Shown here one piece after another: positions 32,963 through 40,668 of a DNA stretch of 64,000 nucleotides. Both the position numbers and the translations under genes were made by a program. Below the pieces are notes generated by a model. That model was not told the DNA's origin and searched no databases. It worked only from the letters and a program-made list of their open reading frames with translations. The first letter of the stretch is position 1; each line of letters opens with the position of its first letter. The stretch is from CAYGDP01 sp964348665 (GTDB lineage: Bacteria > Verrucomicrobiota > Verrucomicrobiia > Palsa-1439 > CAYGDP01): the NCBI GenBank assembly GCA_964348665.1, contig CAYGDP010000003.1, positions 124,001 to 188,000 on the forward strand, given 5' to 3'.

Positions 32963-33595
32963 CGCCTTCATCCACCGTGCCCGCCAAATCGCTCGCTGTT
33001 CCTTCTCAAATTCCAGCTCAAAATCCGTCCGCCACTCTTCTCCCACTCTAGTCACCGGATCAACTCGCCGCCAGGAATCCCCTTCGAATCGTGGAGGCAC
33101 TTCCTCGAAGTAATCCTTGTGGTCGGTCGTAAAATGCACCTCCCCGCCGGGTACTAAACACTTTTGAAGCGCCGCAATAAACCCAACCTGCATCAATCGC
33201 CGACTCCAATGCCGTCGTTTCGGCCATGGATCCGGAAAGAGAATGTGAACCGCTGCGACCGATGACGGTGGGAAAAGCCATTCCACCGCATAGCTCGATT
33301 CGATTCGCAACACACGCGCGTTCGTCAATCCAGCCCGCTCAATCTTGCGCGCGGTCTTCAGCGCGCGCCCTTTCAATCGTTCCACGCCCAAAAAGTTTCG
33401 ATCCGGATGAGCCTTGGCAATCTGAACCAAAAAACTCCCGTCCCCACAGCCCAAATCCACCTCGATGGGTTGTTCTTTCGGAAACACCTCCCGCCAATCC
33501 AGCCGTTCCACGATGCTTCGCGGCATAAAAACTGGGGGCGACGTTGGATGTTGAGTGTTGAGCGTTGGGCGTTGAATGTTATCTCCGTTCCTCAT
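32957..33595 (-). CDS. trmB: tRNA (guanine-N7-)-methyltransferase
   Basis: The protein (212 aa) has the TrmB signature: EVDLGCGDGSFLVQIAKAHPDRNFLGVE (SAM site), then HILFPDPWPKRRHWSRRL and HFTTDHKDYFEEV. It methylates G46 in the tRNA variable loop. The start is a problem: ATG 33595 has AAGGA at a good distance, but its first 23 residues are encoded by a GTTGGGCGTTGAA-type repeat (33541-33580), while ATG 33526 begins right before the domain but has no ribosome site. I keep 33595 and regard the N-terminal 23 residues as repeat-derived. It follows mpl after three bases. Confidence 0.9.
   Translation of the reverse strand: MRNGDNIQRPTLNTQHPTSPPVFMPRSIVERLDWREVFPKEQPIEVDLGCGDGSFLVQIAKAHPDRNFLGVERLKGRALKTARKIERAGLTNARVLRIESSYAVEWLFPPSSVAAVHILFPDPWPKRRHWSRRLMQVGFIAALQKCLVPGGEVHFTTDHKDYFEEVPPRFEGDSWRRVDPVTRVGEEWRTDFELEFEKEQRAIWRARWMKAR
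33541..33580. repeat. GT-rich low-complexity repeat at the trmB start
   Basis: Units of about nine or ten bases (GTTGGATGTTGA, GTGTTGAGC, GTTGGGC, GTTGAATG) lie between the best ribosome site of trmB and its conserved domain. It is read in frame as IQRPTLNTQHPTSP. A sister sequence is at 34199-34243 within mpl. Confidence 0.8.
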
Positions 33596-33598
33596 CGT

Positions 33599-35029
33599 TC
33601 ATCCTTCGCCGCGCAGCGCCTTCAGCAGCTTCTCGTGCAAGCCGCCAAAGCCGCCGTTGGAAAAAATCGCCACGACGCTTGCCTTGAGCGGAGTCGAAGA
33701 GTCGCTACCGCGCACGTTCGAGAGCAACGCCGCCAGCAACTCCTCCGTCGTCCCCCCATAATGCGCCACGCGTCCCGCCGCCCGGATGTCGGCCACCAGT
33801 TTCTCCGGGTTCAATCGCTCGTTCTCGGCCAGTTCGTTCAGGCGATCGATCTTCCCGATAAACGCCCCATCCGCTCCCGCCAACGCTGTCGCCATTTCCC
33901 GCTGGAAAAAATTTCGACGCGTCGTGTTGCTGCGCGGCTCGAAACACGCCCAAATCCGACGCTGCGGATACCGCACTCGCAAAGCCGCGATGGTTTCGCG
34001 CAACGCCGTCGGATGATGCGCGAAATCGTCAATCACCGTCACGCCCCCCGCCTCCCCCCGAACTTCCATCCGGCGTTTGATGCCGCGGAAGGACTCGAAC
34101 GCGCCTTGGATGATGTTGTCGGAAATTCCGCAATGCTGCGCCACCGCCGCCGCCGCGAGCGCGTTCCGGACATTAAATTCACCGGACAGCGGCAGTTCGA
34201 AGGTTGAGCGTTGGAGGTTGAAGATTGAGCGTTGCGCGTTGAGCCGTATGTTTTCCGCTCGCACTTCGTTTTCCACGCCGAGGCCAAACGTCTTCACGGG
34301 ACAGGGTGCTCCCGCCAAAAGCGCCCGCACATTCGCGTCGTCGCCATTGGCCAGCAACAATCCATTGCGCGGGATGATCCGGATCAGTTGTCGAAAACTG
34401 CGCTGGATCGCCTCCACACTGTCGAAAATGTCCGCGTGATCGAACTCGACGTTGTTGATTACCACGATTTCGGGAAGATAATGGACGAACTTGCTTCGTT
34501 TATCGAAGAACGCCGTGTCGTATTCATCTCCCTCAATGATAAAATACCGTTCCCCATTTCCTTCTCGCTCTTCTTCCATCCCCAGCTTTGCTCCGGTGCC
34601 AAAATTCAGCGGAATTCCACCGACCAGAAAACCAGGGTCCAATCCCGCTTGCTCGAAAATCCACGCTGTCAACGACGTCGTGGTCGTTTTGCCGTGCGTG
34701 CCGGTGATGACGATGCTCGTTTTGCCGCGGATCAGAAATTCTTTCACCACTTCCGGCATCGAGACCAATCGCAATTTGCGATCCATCGCGGCTTCCAGCT
34801 CTGGGTTGCCGCGTTTCATCGCGTTGCCGACCACCACCAGGTCGGGATCGTGCGCTAGATTTTTTTCCGCGAACGGCGCGGCGATCGCAATGCCGCGGCC
34901 TCGGAGATAATCCGACATCGGCGGATACACGTTCTCGTCCGACCCGCTGACCGCGTCGCCCTTCTCCGCCAGCAACGCCGCAACGCCCCCCATCGCCGTC
35001 CCGCAAATACCGAGGAAATGAATCTTCAC
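33599..35029 (-). CDS. mpl: UDP-MurNAc:tripeptide ligase (murein recycling)
   Basis: The 476-aa protein is a Mur ligase: IHFLGICGTAMGGVAALLAEKG (N-terminal nucleotide fold), ITGTHGKTTTTSL (ATP P-loop), EGDEYDTAFFDKRSKF, NVEFDHADIF and the C-terminal AIFSNGGFGGLHEKLL. The EFDHADIF and SNGGFGG motifs favour Mpl, which attaches recycled L-Ala-gamma-D-Glu-meso-DAP to UDP-MurNAc, over MurC. The stretch NAQRSIFNLQRSTFELP (about residues 263-279) is encoded by a GT-rich repeat and looks inserted between the central and C-terminal domains. It is upstream of trmB. Confidence 0.88.
   Translation of the reverse strand: MKIHFLGICGTAMGGVAALLAEKGDAVSGSDENVYPPMSDYLRGRGIAIAAPFAEKNLAHDPDLVVVGNAMKRGNPELEAAMDRKLRLVSMPEVVKEFLIRGKTSIVITGTHGKTTTTSLTAWIFEQAGLDPGFLVGGIPLNFGTGAKLGMEEEREGNGERYFIIEGDEYDTAFFDKRSKFVHYLPEIVVINNVEFDHADIFDSVEAIQRSFRQLIRIIPRNGLLLANGDDANVRALLAGAPCPVKTFGLGVENEVRAENIRLNAQRSIFNLQRSTFELPLSGEFNVRNALAAAAVAQHCGISDNIIQGAFESFRGIKRRMEVRGEAGGVTVIDDFAHHPTALRETIAALRVRYPQRRIWACFEPRSNTTRRNFFQREMATALAGADGAFIGKIDRLNELAENERLNPEKLVADIRAAGRVAHYGGTTEELLAALLSNVRGSDSSTPLKASVVAIFSNGGFGGLHEKLLKALRGEG
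34199..34243. repeat. GT-rich low-complexity repeat inside mpl
   Basis: A 45-bp run of GGTTGAGCGTTG / GAGGTTGAAG / ATTGAGCGTTG / CGCGTTGAG units, a multiple of three in length, read through in frame in the mpl gene. Confidence 0.8.
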
Positions 35030-35547
35030 CCCCCTCTTTTACCCGTCTGGCGGACAAAAACACCAAGAAAAAATCACCAACGGATCGACAGATTGAATGA
35101 GCCGCAAAAATCTCAAAATATATAGATTCGTTTAGGCGGCGCGTTTCGCATTTTCCCGGATAATCTTTTTTGTGCACTTTCGTGTTTTTTGTGGCTAATC
35201 GAAGTATTGGTCTCCCCGCGAACACATCAGCGCACGGACAAAAAGCTTTAATTAGCCACAAAGAGCAGAAAAATGTAGCGGCGGTCTATGACCGCCGATT
35301 GCAGAGGAGAATCACCTACCGCCGAGGCGGACAAAAGAAGCACAAAAACTATTTTTGTGCCTTTTAGTGTTTCTTGTGGCCAATCAAAGTTTTCGTCTCC
35401 CAGCGAATACGTCAGCCGGCAGAGCGAAGTTTTAATTAGCCACGAAGAGCACAAAAAGCGCAAAAAATTTGGTCACTTACGCCACTGGGCGTGTCCACTG
35501 GACACTTCATCCTTTCGGAGTATGTTTAGCCAGCAGAGAGGTGAAAC
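35030..35547. repeat. Repeat-filled gap upstream of mpl
   Basis: No gene fits in these roughly 520 bases. They consist of broken copies of a GCCACAAAGAGCACAAAAA / TTTTTGTGCTTTTTGTGGC element: right-arm-type sequence at about 35169-35200 and 35368-35390, and left-arm-type at about 35253-35272 and 35438-35468. Within one copy sits a TGTAG-type hairpin (35274-35298, GGCGGTC-TAT-GACCGCC). A CAGCGAATACGTCAGC-like phrase also recurs in altered form (35215-35235 and 35401-35420). Promoters for mpl cannot be picked out. Confidence 0.6.
35274..35298. repeat. TGTAG hairpin repeat, copy nested in another repeat
   Basis: TGTAGC followed by the hairpin GGCGGTC-TAT-GACCGCC. Same family as 6058-6120 and 45771-45865; the stem sequence differs but pairs perfectly. 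No matching right end is seen, so this copy is partial. It is inserted in the GCCACAAAGAGC-type repeat. Confidence 0.7.
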
Positions 35548-35733
35548 ATGAAAGGACAATGGACGCCTAAGATTCGGATCTGCGGACGGTCATTCTTGAT
35601 GGGCTTGGCGGCGGTCGGCATCGGGTCGGTGGCGTTGCTCATCCCTCTCGTCGGCTGGTTCATCGGCATCGGCCTGATCGCCTTCGGCCTCTATCTCATG
35701 ATCCAAAGCCTGTTCATCTGCCCGTTTGTGTGA
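35548..35733 (+). CDS. 61-aa hydrophobic protein
   Basis: The 61-aa product is mostly hydrophobic, with two short membrane helices (about residues 17-34 and 36-56) joined by a Gly, after a basic start (MKGQWTPKIRICGRSF). AGAGGTG lies at a proper distance before the ATG, which is the main reason to believe it is a gene. It stands alone among repeats, so there is no context. Family not recognised. Confidence 0.5.
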   Translation: MKGQWTPKIRICGRSFLMGLAAVGIGSVALLIPLVGWFIGIGLIAFGLYLMIQSLFICPFV

Positions 35734-36067
35734 GGATATCATTCAACCGCGGATGAACACGGATGGGCGCGGATGCAGACGAACGAGGCCGTAAGGCAAT
35801 TTTTATGTTCTTTGTGCTTTTTGTGGCTAATCAAATTTCATGTGGCGAGGCAAATTTAAAAAACGACATCGCTGTCGGATTTGTTTTCCCTCTCAAAAAC
35901 GGCCCTCCGTACGGAGTAGCCAAAGTCGCCGAATCCGGCTTATGAAGGACTTGATTCAACCGCGAATGTTTACCCGCCGCGACGTCCGCCAAACAACGCG
36001 GCGGATAAATCTGGAGGGAACGCGGATGGTTCGGGTTGGCGGTAGGCGGCGTGCCCCCCGCGGCGTT
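35734..36067. repeat. Compound repeat, copy 1
   Basis: No gene is visible. From 35808 to 36065 runs a mosaic: a TTTGTGCTTTTTGTGGC arm, a 55-bp block (35862-35916), a GATTCAACCGCGAATG-like part and a GTAGGCGGCGTGCCCCC end. The same blocks occur in the same order at 36385-36636; the 55-bp block differs there in two positions only. A GCGGATGAACACGGATG phrase precedes it at about 35750. Confidence 0.7.
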
Positions 36068-36250
36068 TTACTTCAGAAATCGCCCCGTGGCTTCCTTGTG
36101 GGAGACAACACGGCCTTCGTCGGCAGCGTGTCGCCCCTGGGCGATCTTCATGCGCACGTAGAGTGCGTACATCGCATCCTCATGGGTCGCGTTGGCTGGT
36201 AGATGCGCCGCGATTTTCTTCAGATCCTCTTTAACGGTCGTTGTTGCCAC
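36068..36250 (-). CDS. Orphan antitoxin-like protein (paralogue 1)
   Basis: The 60-aa protein reads VATTTVKEDLKKIAAHLPANATHEDAMYALYVRMKIAQGRHAADEGRVVSHKEATGRFLK in three parts: an N-terminal KEDLKKIAAHLP helix, the conserved ATHEDAMYALYVRMKI, and the C-terminal GRVVSHKEA. This resembles small antitoxins that pair with RelE/ParE toxins. The start is a GTG at 36250, chosen by alignment with its paralogue at 40270-40452, which gives equal length (60 aa). No toxin gene is adjacent. It sits exactly between two copies of a 250-bp compound repeat. Confidence 0.65.
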   Translation of the reverse strand: MATTTVKEDLKKIAAHLPANATHEDAMYALYVRMKIAQGRHAADEGRVVSHKEATGRFLK

Positions 36251-36666
36251 GCCCAAAGTATCCTTCCACAAGCAAAACCTGTCAAGCCCAACAGTGAATC
36301 AGCGGTTGCGATGGCGAACTTTCGCGTTCTTCCGCGTGGCGATCATGTCGAATCGAAAAAACAGAAGTCTCAAGACGGTTTTGTATCTCTTTGTGCTTTT
36401 TGTGGCCATTCAATCCCATCGGTCGAGGTGTCACGGATCGTGAAGAGAATCGAAAAACGACATTGCTGTCGGATTTGTTTTCCCTCTCAAAAACGGCTCT
36501 CCGTACGGAGAACGGGAAGTTGCCGAATCCGATTGTCAACCAGCCGAGTTCGGAGAGGATTTGATTCAACTGCGGATAAACACTAATGAACGCGGATTCT
36601 TCGGATTGGTTGTAGGCCGCGTGCCCCCATGCGGCGAAGTAAGACTAAAAACAATGTTTCCATCCG
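36251..36666. repeat. Compound repeat, copy 2
   Basis: No gene is visible. Blocks at 36385-36636 repeat those of 35808-36065 in order (the 55-bp block is at 36456-36510). The first 130 bases (36251-36384) hold no recognised element. The stretch ends just before the 3' end of mrr. Confidence 0.7.
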
Positions 36667-37590
36667 TTATTCTTCGCCAAAGTAGTCAAGGTCGATTTTC
36701 TTGATTTCGTACCGTGTAACCTCTGCAACGCCAATCCCGTAGTCTATCATTAAGCGCGAAAGCTGTTCCCCGTCAATTAGCACTATCTTTTTCTCAATGT
36801 GTCCGACGTAATCCAAAGCGTCCTTGCTGAAATGGGAAGTTGTAATGAGCACGCCTTTGCGTGCCCTGTGTCCCTCCAAGCTTCCAGCAAAGCCTTGAAC
36901 TACGGGGCGGCCTACGGGGTTCTCCCACCTCTTCGCTTGGATGTAAACGGTATCTAAACCCAGTTTGTCTTCTTTGATAATGCCGTCAATGCCTTCGTCA
37001 CCACTCCGACCAACTGCCTGCGCAGCGTCCTTTCGCGAGCCTCCATATCCCATTGCGACTAGCAGATCCACGACGAGGCGTTCGAAAAACTGCGGCGAGC
37101 ATTTCCTAACCATATCAAGCAACTCTTGCGAAAGCGCTCTCCGTAGGCTGTGGTAATTTCTGTCTAGCGCCTCCTCTGGTGTGTCGACTTGTTCCTCGGC
37201 CAAAGGCTGCTCTGTTTTACCAAGTGGTTCAGTATCGGCCCTTCGTGTCCTCCTCAGAAATTCAACGAACGAAGGATAGCGCCTAAGAAATTGTAGATCT
37301 ATAGTCGCGGGTCTTTCTTTCAGAACCGATAACCCGGCTTGCGTGATGATGATCTTTCCGCGATTTGGGCTGTTCAAGAGCCCCGCGTTCTTCAAGTAAA
37401 GGCGTGCCCAATGGACCCGATTGGAGAATAAGCGCTGTACCCCGCTTGGTTGGAGTTGTTCTTGCTCTTGTGATGTCAGACGAAACTGGTTCGCAAGACC
37501 TTCGACGACTTCTCGCATCTCTCGCTCTTTCCCGTCCGCCACAAGACCCAGAAGTGGTAGCATGAGTTCTTGGAAGTTTGGTATTGGCAT
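36667..37590 (-). CDS. mrr: Mrr-type restriction endonuclease
   Basis: The 307-aa protein has an N-terminal winged-helix Mrr_N domain (about residues 1-105) and a C-terminal PD-(D/E)xK nuclease domain (about 155-290). The latter has FFERLVVDLLVAMGYGG, the motif GDEGIDGII and VYIQAKRW, where the Asp and the QxK form the active site. Mrr proteins act alone, cutting DNA with foreign methylation. The gene has AGGAG upstream of ATG 37590. It neighbours repeats and an antitoxin-like gene but no methylase, integrase or other restriction genes. Confidence 0.88.
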   Translation of the reverse strand: MPIPNFQELMLPLLGLVADGKEREMREVVEGLANQFRLTSQEQEQLQPSGVQRLFSNRVHWARLYLKNAGLLNSPNRGKIIITQAGLSVLKERPATIDLQFLRRYPSFVEFLRRTRRADTEPLGKTEQPLAEEQVDTPEEALDRNYHSLRRALSQELLDMVRKCSPQFFERLVVDLLVAMGYGGSRKDAAQAVGRSGDEGIDGIIKEDKLGLDTVYIQAKRWENPVGRPVVQGFAGSLEGHRARKGVLITTSHFSKDALDYVGHIEKKIVLIDGEQLSRLMIDYGIGVAEVTRYEIKKIDLDYFGEE

Positions 37591-37599
37591 ATTCTCTCC

Positions 37600-38931
37600 T
37601 TACATTTTTCTAATCATCGCGCTGCCAAACTCGCTGCATTTGACTTCCTTCGCCCCTTCCATCAGACGAGCGAAGTCGTACGTGACAGTCTTGACCGCGA
37701 TGGCGGCATCGAGCGATTTGATGATGAGGTCGGCGGCTTCGCTCCAGCCCAGATACCGCAGCATCATTTCGCCCGACAAGATCACGCTGCCTGGATTTAC
37801 TTTGTCCTGATTGGCGTACTTCGGCGCGGTGCCGTGTGTGGCCTCGAAGATGGCGTGGCCGGTCACATAATTGATGTTGCCGCCGGGCGCGATGCCGATG
37901 CCACCGACTTGCGCGGCGAGCGCGTCGCTCAAGTAATCGCCGTTGAGGTTGAGCGTGGCGATCACGTCGAAGTCTTCGGGGCGCGTGAGGATTTGCTGGA
38001 GAGTGATATCGGCTATGGCGTCTTTGATGAGGAGGCGACCGGCTTTGAGCGCGGCTTTCTGTTCGTCGTTGGCGGCGGTCTCGTTTTTTTCCTTCTTGGT
38101 GCGTTCGTATTGAGCCCATGTATAAACCTTGTCGCCGAAGATGCGCTCGGCAGCTCCGTAGGCCCAGTCGCGGAAAGCGCCTTCGGTGAACTTCATGATG
38201 TTGCCTTTGTGGACGATGGTGACGTTGCGGCGTTTGTTGGTTAGAGCGTATTCCACGGCGGATTTCACGAGGCGGATCGTGCCGATGGCGGAGACGGGTT
38301 TGATGCCGATGCCGACGCAGACCTCGGCGCTGCGCGGCGAATGATCGGGCGCGGCGAGTTTCATGTATTCCATGCCGCGTTCAGCAGTGCCGAAACGGAT
38401 TTTTGCGAAGTCTTTCGGAAATTCTTTGGCAATGAAATCGAGAATCTTCTGCGCCTCGGGCGTGCCGCCGGCGTATTCGATGCCCGCATAGATGTCCTCG
38501 GTGTTCTCGCGGAAGATGACCATGTCCACTTTTTCGGGGTGTTTGACGGGGGACGGAACGCCTTTGAACCAGCGGACGGGGCGCAGGCAAACGTAGAGGT
38601 CAAGCATCTGGCGCAGAGCGACGTTGAGGGAGCGGATGCCTTTGCCGACGGGCGTGGTCAAAGGTCCCTTGATGCCGACGAGGTATTCCTGAAAGGCTTT
38701 GACGGTTTCGTCGGGCAGCCAGTTGTTGAATTTTTTGAAGGCGGTTTCGCCCGCGTACACTTCGAGCCACTCGATCTTGCGCTTGCCACCGTAAGCTTTC
38801 TGTACAGCCGCGTCGAACACACGTTCGCTGGCCGCCCAGATGTCGGGGCCGGTGCCGTCGCCGCGGATGAATGGGATTGTAGGGTTGGCAGGGACGTTCA
38901 GCTTGCCGTTTTGGATGGAGATTTTCGACAT
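37600..38931 (-). CDS. icd: Isocitrate dehydrogenase (NADP-type)
   Basis: The 443-aa protein has the isocitrate dehydrogenase landmarks: IPFIRGDGTGPDIW, the phosphate-binding SLNVALRQMLDLYVCLRPVRW, FRENTEDIYAGIEY, NVTIVHKGNIMKFTEGAFRDW, DVIATLNLNGDYLSDALAAQVGGIGIAPGGNI and the NADP-type ATHGTAPKYANQDKVNPGS. It oxidises isocitrate to 2-oxoglutarate in the TCA cycle. This housekeeping gene is embedded between mrr and the relE remnant region, and repeats begin ten bases upstream of its ATG, so its promoter may lie in or beyond them. Confidence 0.95.
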   Translation of the reverse strand: MSKISIQNGKLNVPANPTIPFIRGDGTGPDIWAASERVFDAAVQKAYGGKRKIEWLEVYAGETAFKKFNNWLPDETVKAFQEYLVGIKGPLTTPVGKGIRSLNVALRQMLDLYVCLRPVRWFKGVPSPVKHPEKVDMVIFRENTEDIYAGIEYAGGTPEAQKILDFIAKEFPKDFAKIRFGTAERGMEYMKLAAPDHSPRSAEVCVGIGIKPVSAIGTIRLVKSAVEYALTNKRRNVTIVHKGNIMKFTEGAFRDWAYGAAERIFGDKVYTWAQYERTKKEKNETAANDEQKAALKAGRLLIKDAIADITLQQILTRPEDFDVIATLNLNGDYLSDALAAQVGGIGIAPGGNINYVTGHAIFEATHGTAPKYANQDKVNPGSVILSGEMMLRYLGWSEAADLIIKSLDAAIAVKTVTYDFARLMEGAKEVKCSEFGSAMIRKM

Positions 38932-38981
38932 AGTAAGAACACGAATTACACGAAGCGAACGCGAAGGTCACGAAGATTTTT

Positions 38982-39042
38982 TGGCCACGAAAAACACGAG
39001 AAATCGCAAAAAGTTTTTGTGTCTTATTGTGCTCTTTGTGGC
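38982..39042. repeat. 61-bp GCCAC...GTGGC repeat, copy A
   Basis: Imperfect palindrome beginning TGGCCACGAAAAACACGAG and ending GTGCTCTTTGTGGC. It is identical over all 61 bases to 40598-40658 in the same orientation. Diverged relatives are at 35030-35547 and as arms in 35808-35840 and 36385-36410. Confidence 0.85.
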
Positions 39043-39050
39043 CAATAAAA

Positions 39051-39161
39051 TCATTCCCGCTCGCGATAGAGGCGCGCGCCATGCAAAACGCCGAGCACGA
39101 ATACCATCTCGCCGCGAATCTCGTAAATGATTCGATAGTTGTTCACGATGACTTCTCGCGT
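39051..39161 (-). pseudogene. RelE/ParE toxin, C-terminal remnant
   Basis: The minus strand encodes REVIVNNYRIIYEIRGEMVF followed by VLGVLHGARLYRERE and a stop (39051-39053). This is the last third of a RelE/ParE-family toxin, including the core strand YRIIYEI and the C-terminal VLHGAR with its catalytic-region Arg. Upstream the frame enters low-complexity AACGATTCAACG sequence without the rest of the gene. It is flanked by a 38-bp direct repeat. The adjacent antitoxin-like genes at 36 kb and 40 kb are possible former partners. Confidence 0.75.
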
Positions 39162-39285
39162 TGCTTTCGTTGAATCGTTGAACCCCGACGCTCGCATCGG
39201 GGTAAGTCGTTAAATCAGAAATGGAATTACACGAAGCGGACGCGAAGGTCACGAAGATTTTACTGGCTATGCGGCCTAACGAGAT

Positions 39286-40218
39286 TCAGCAGCACTGTAG
39301 AATCATCCACGCACCATCGAAATTCTTTGCCAGCAAATCAGATTCTTTCATCCAGAAATACAACATGCCAGCATCGCCCCACATCATTCCCGTGTCATCA
39401 TCAGTGTCCAATTGGAATAGTAATCGCCACTCGCTAGCGCCTTCTTTTAGCGCGGCGGCGCGCGCGTTCTCATACCCAGAGCTATCTCCGCAATACAGTC
39501 CGTTTGAGACTAGTTGGCATTCCAATTCCATCGGATTTTGCACAGGTGAAGGATAGCCGAGCAATTGGTGGGCTGGATGCTTCTCGTAAACCGACTGGCG
39601 GAGGTCATCGAAAGCATCAAACTGTGCGTCGTCGAACTTAATGCCTTCGAGAGCGTGGTCGGAAAGGTCGGGAAGCAATTGCACGAGCTTGAATCCAAGC
39701 TTCTTTTCACGCCAGACGCATTCTTGGTTGAGTCCAGTGGGTATACTGAAAGGCTTAAACGTATTGCGCGGATGATCGAAATAGAAAACCGCCCAGCTTC
39801 CCTTATCCTTCGGATCGAAGCCCCAAGTGCTCTGCTCTTGGTTATAGAAAAAATAGAGAAATCCTGACGGCGGCAACAGTGGTGACTGAAATACACTGGC
39901 TACCTCTTCGAGGCTAATTTGCGCCAGAAACGCCAGTGGTGCGCCCTTCCATTCAGGCCAGACAAAGTCAGCGGGAACATCGGGCAGTCCGCCGAGCTTG
40001 GAAAAGCCTTCATGCCCTCCACCTCGAGCGTGAATCGCTGGCAACCGGAGAGATTCTAATTGCGACATGAACGGCGCAAGCTGCTCCGCGGGTGTACGCT
40101 GATCAGCAGGCTGCTTCGCGAGCTGTGCGCGTCTAGCAATTTCCCGTGCAACGACTTGAGAGTGCCAATCGAGTGGCTGCTTTGAGAACAGAGACCGCAG
40201 TTTATCGAAAAAAGACAA
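39286..40218 (-). CDS. DUF1963 (YwqG-like) protein
   Basis: The 310-aa protein is a YwqG/DUF1963 protein: it has SKLGGLPDVPADFVWPEWKGAPLAFLAQI, GFLYFFYNQEQSTWGFDPKDKGSWAV, HQLLGYPSPVQNPMELECQLV and the final WGDAGMLYFWMKESDLLAKNF. The family's function is unknown; many members occur in Bacillus and in polymorphic-toxin immunity settings. The start is TTG at 40218, which has AAGGAG eight bases upstream. It follows the second antitoxin-like gene after 51 bases and lies between repeat copies, so it may have been transferred as a unit. Confidence 0.85.
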   Translation of the reverse strand: MSFFDKLRSLFSKQPLDWHSQVVAREIARRAQLAKQPADQRTPAEQLAPFMSQLESLRLPAIHARGGGHEGFSKLGGLPDVPADFVWPEWKGAPLAFLAQISLEEVASVFQSPLLPPSGFLYFFYNQEQSTWGFDPKDKGSWAVFYFDHPRNTFKPFSIPTGLNQECVWREKKLGFKLVQLLPDLSDHALEGIKFDDAQFDAFDDLRQSVYEKHPAHQLLGYPSPVQNPMELECQLVSNGLYCGDSSGYENARAAALKEGASEWRLLFQLDTDDDTGMMWGDAGMLYFWMKESDLLAKNFDGAWMILQCC

Positions 40219-40269
40219 TATTGGCTCCTTGTGAGTATGCGTTCGCTTGCTCTGACCAACGCAGTGCAG

Positions 40270-40452
40270 TCATTTGAGGAACTTGCGCCGAATCGCGTCG
40301 TGAGAGATCGTTCTGCCCTCATGGACTTCTTGCTTTCCCCGCGCGATCTTCATGCGCACGTAGAGTGCATACATCGCATCCTCGTACGTTGCCGAAGCAG
40401 GTAGCCCATCCGCGATCTTTTTTAACTCTGATTTGATGCTCACTGTAGCCAT
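40270..40452 (-). CDS. Orphan antitoxin-like protein (paralogue 2)
   Basis: The 60-aa protein has a SELKKIADGLP helix, ATYEDAMYALYVRMKI, and GRTISHDAIRRKFLK at the end. It matches the paralogue at 36068-36250 over its whole length and at the exact same size. No toxin gene is next to it; the DUF1963 gene follows instead. ATG 40452 is the start suggested by the alignment. It may neutralise a toxin encoded elsewhere or be a leftover of a lost toxin-antitoxin pair. Confidence 0.65.
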   Translation of the reverse strand: MATVSIKSELKKIADGLPASATYEDAMYALYVRMKIARGKQEVHEGRTISHDAIRRKFLK

Positions 40453-40597
40453 ATTGGAAAGTATCTGCGCTTGCTCCAGGTATGTCAAGTGTCCACGAAT
40501 CCGTCTGCGTTGGATGTGGATATTGTCAGGGTTCACCCCCGCGAAATATATCCGCCGCGCCGTTTGGCGGACACGCGAATGGACGCAAATTATTTTC

Positions 40598-40658
40598 TGG
40601 CCACGAAAAACACGAGAAATCGCAAAAAGTTTTTGTGTCTTATTGTGCTCTTTGTGGC
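40598..40658. repeat. 61-bp GCCAC...GTGGC repeat, copy B
   Basis: Identical to 38982-39042 over 61 bases and in the same orientation. The two copies frame the relE remnant, the DUF1963 gene and the second antitoxin-like gene. Confidence 0.85.
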
Positions 40659-40668
40659 TAATCCATAG

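Larger units (their letters stand above)
38932..39285. repeat. Repeat-filled gap upstream of icd
   Basis: This 354-base gap holds a 38-bp direct repeat (38943-38980 and 39224-39261, one mismatch), one copy of the 61-bp GCCAC repeat (38982-39042), a relE remnant (39051-39161) and a CCCCGA-CGCTCGCA-TCGGGG hairpin (39183-39202). No intact gene is present. Confidence 0.75.

Noticed and set aside
33541..34243. Repeated GTTGAGCGTTGG units as a possible CRISPR array
   Set aside because: Units are only about ten bases long, without spacers, and are part of coding frames. No cas genes are present.
39183..39202. CCCCGA-CGCTCGCA-TCGGGG hairpin as a terminator
   Set aside because: It has no T-run on either side and lies within repeat remnants; it more likely belongs to a dispersed repeat.
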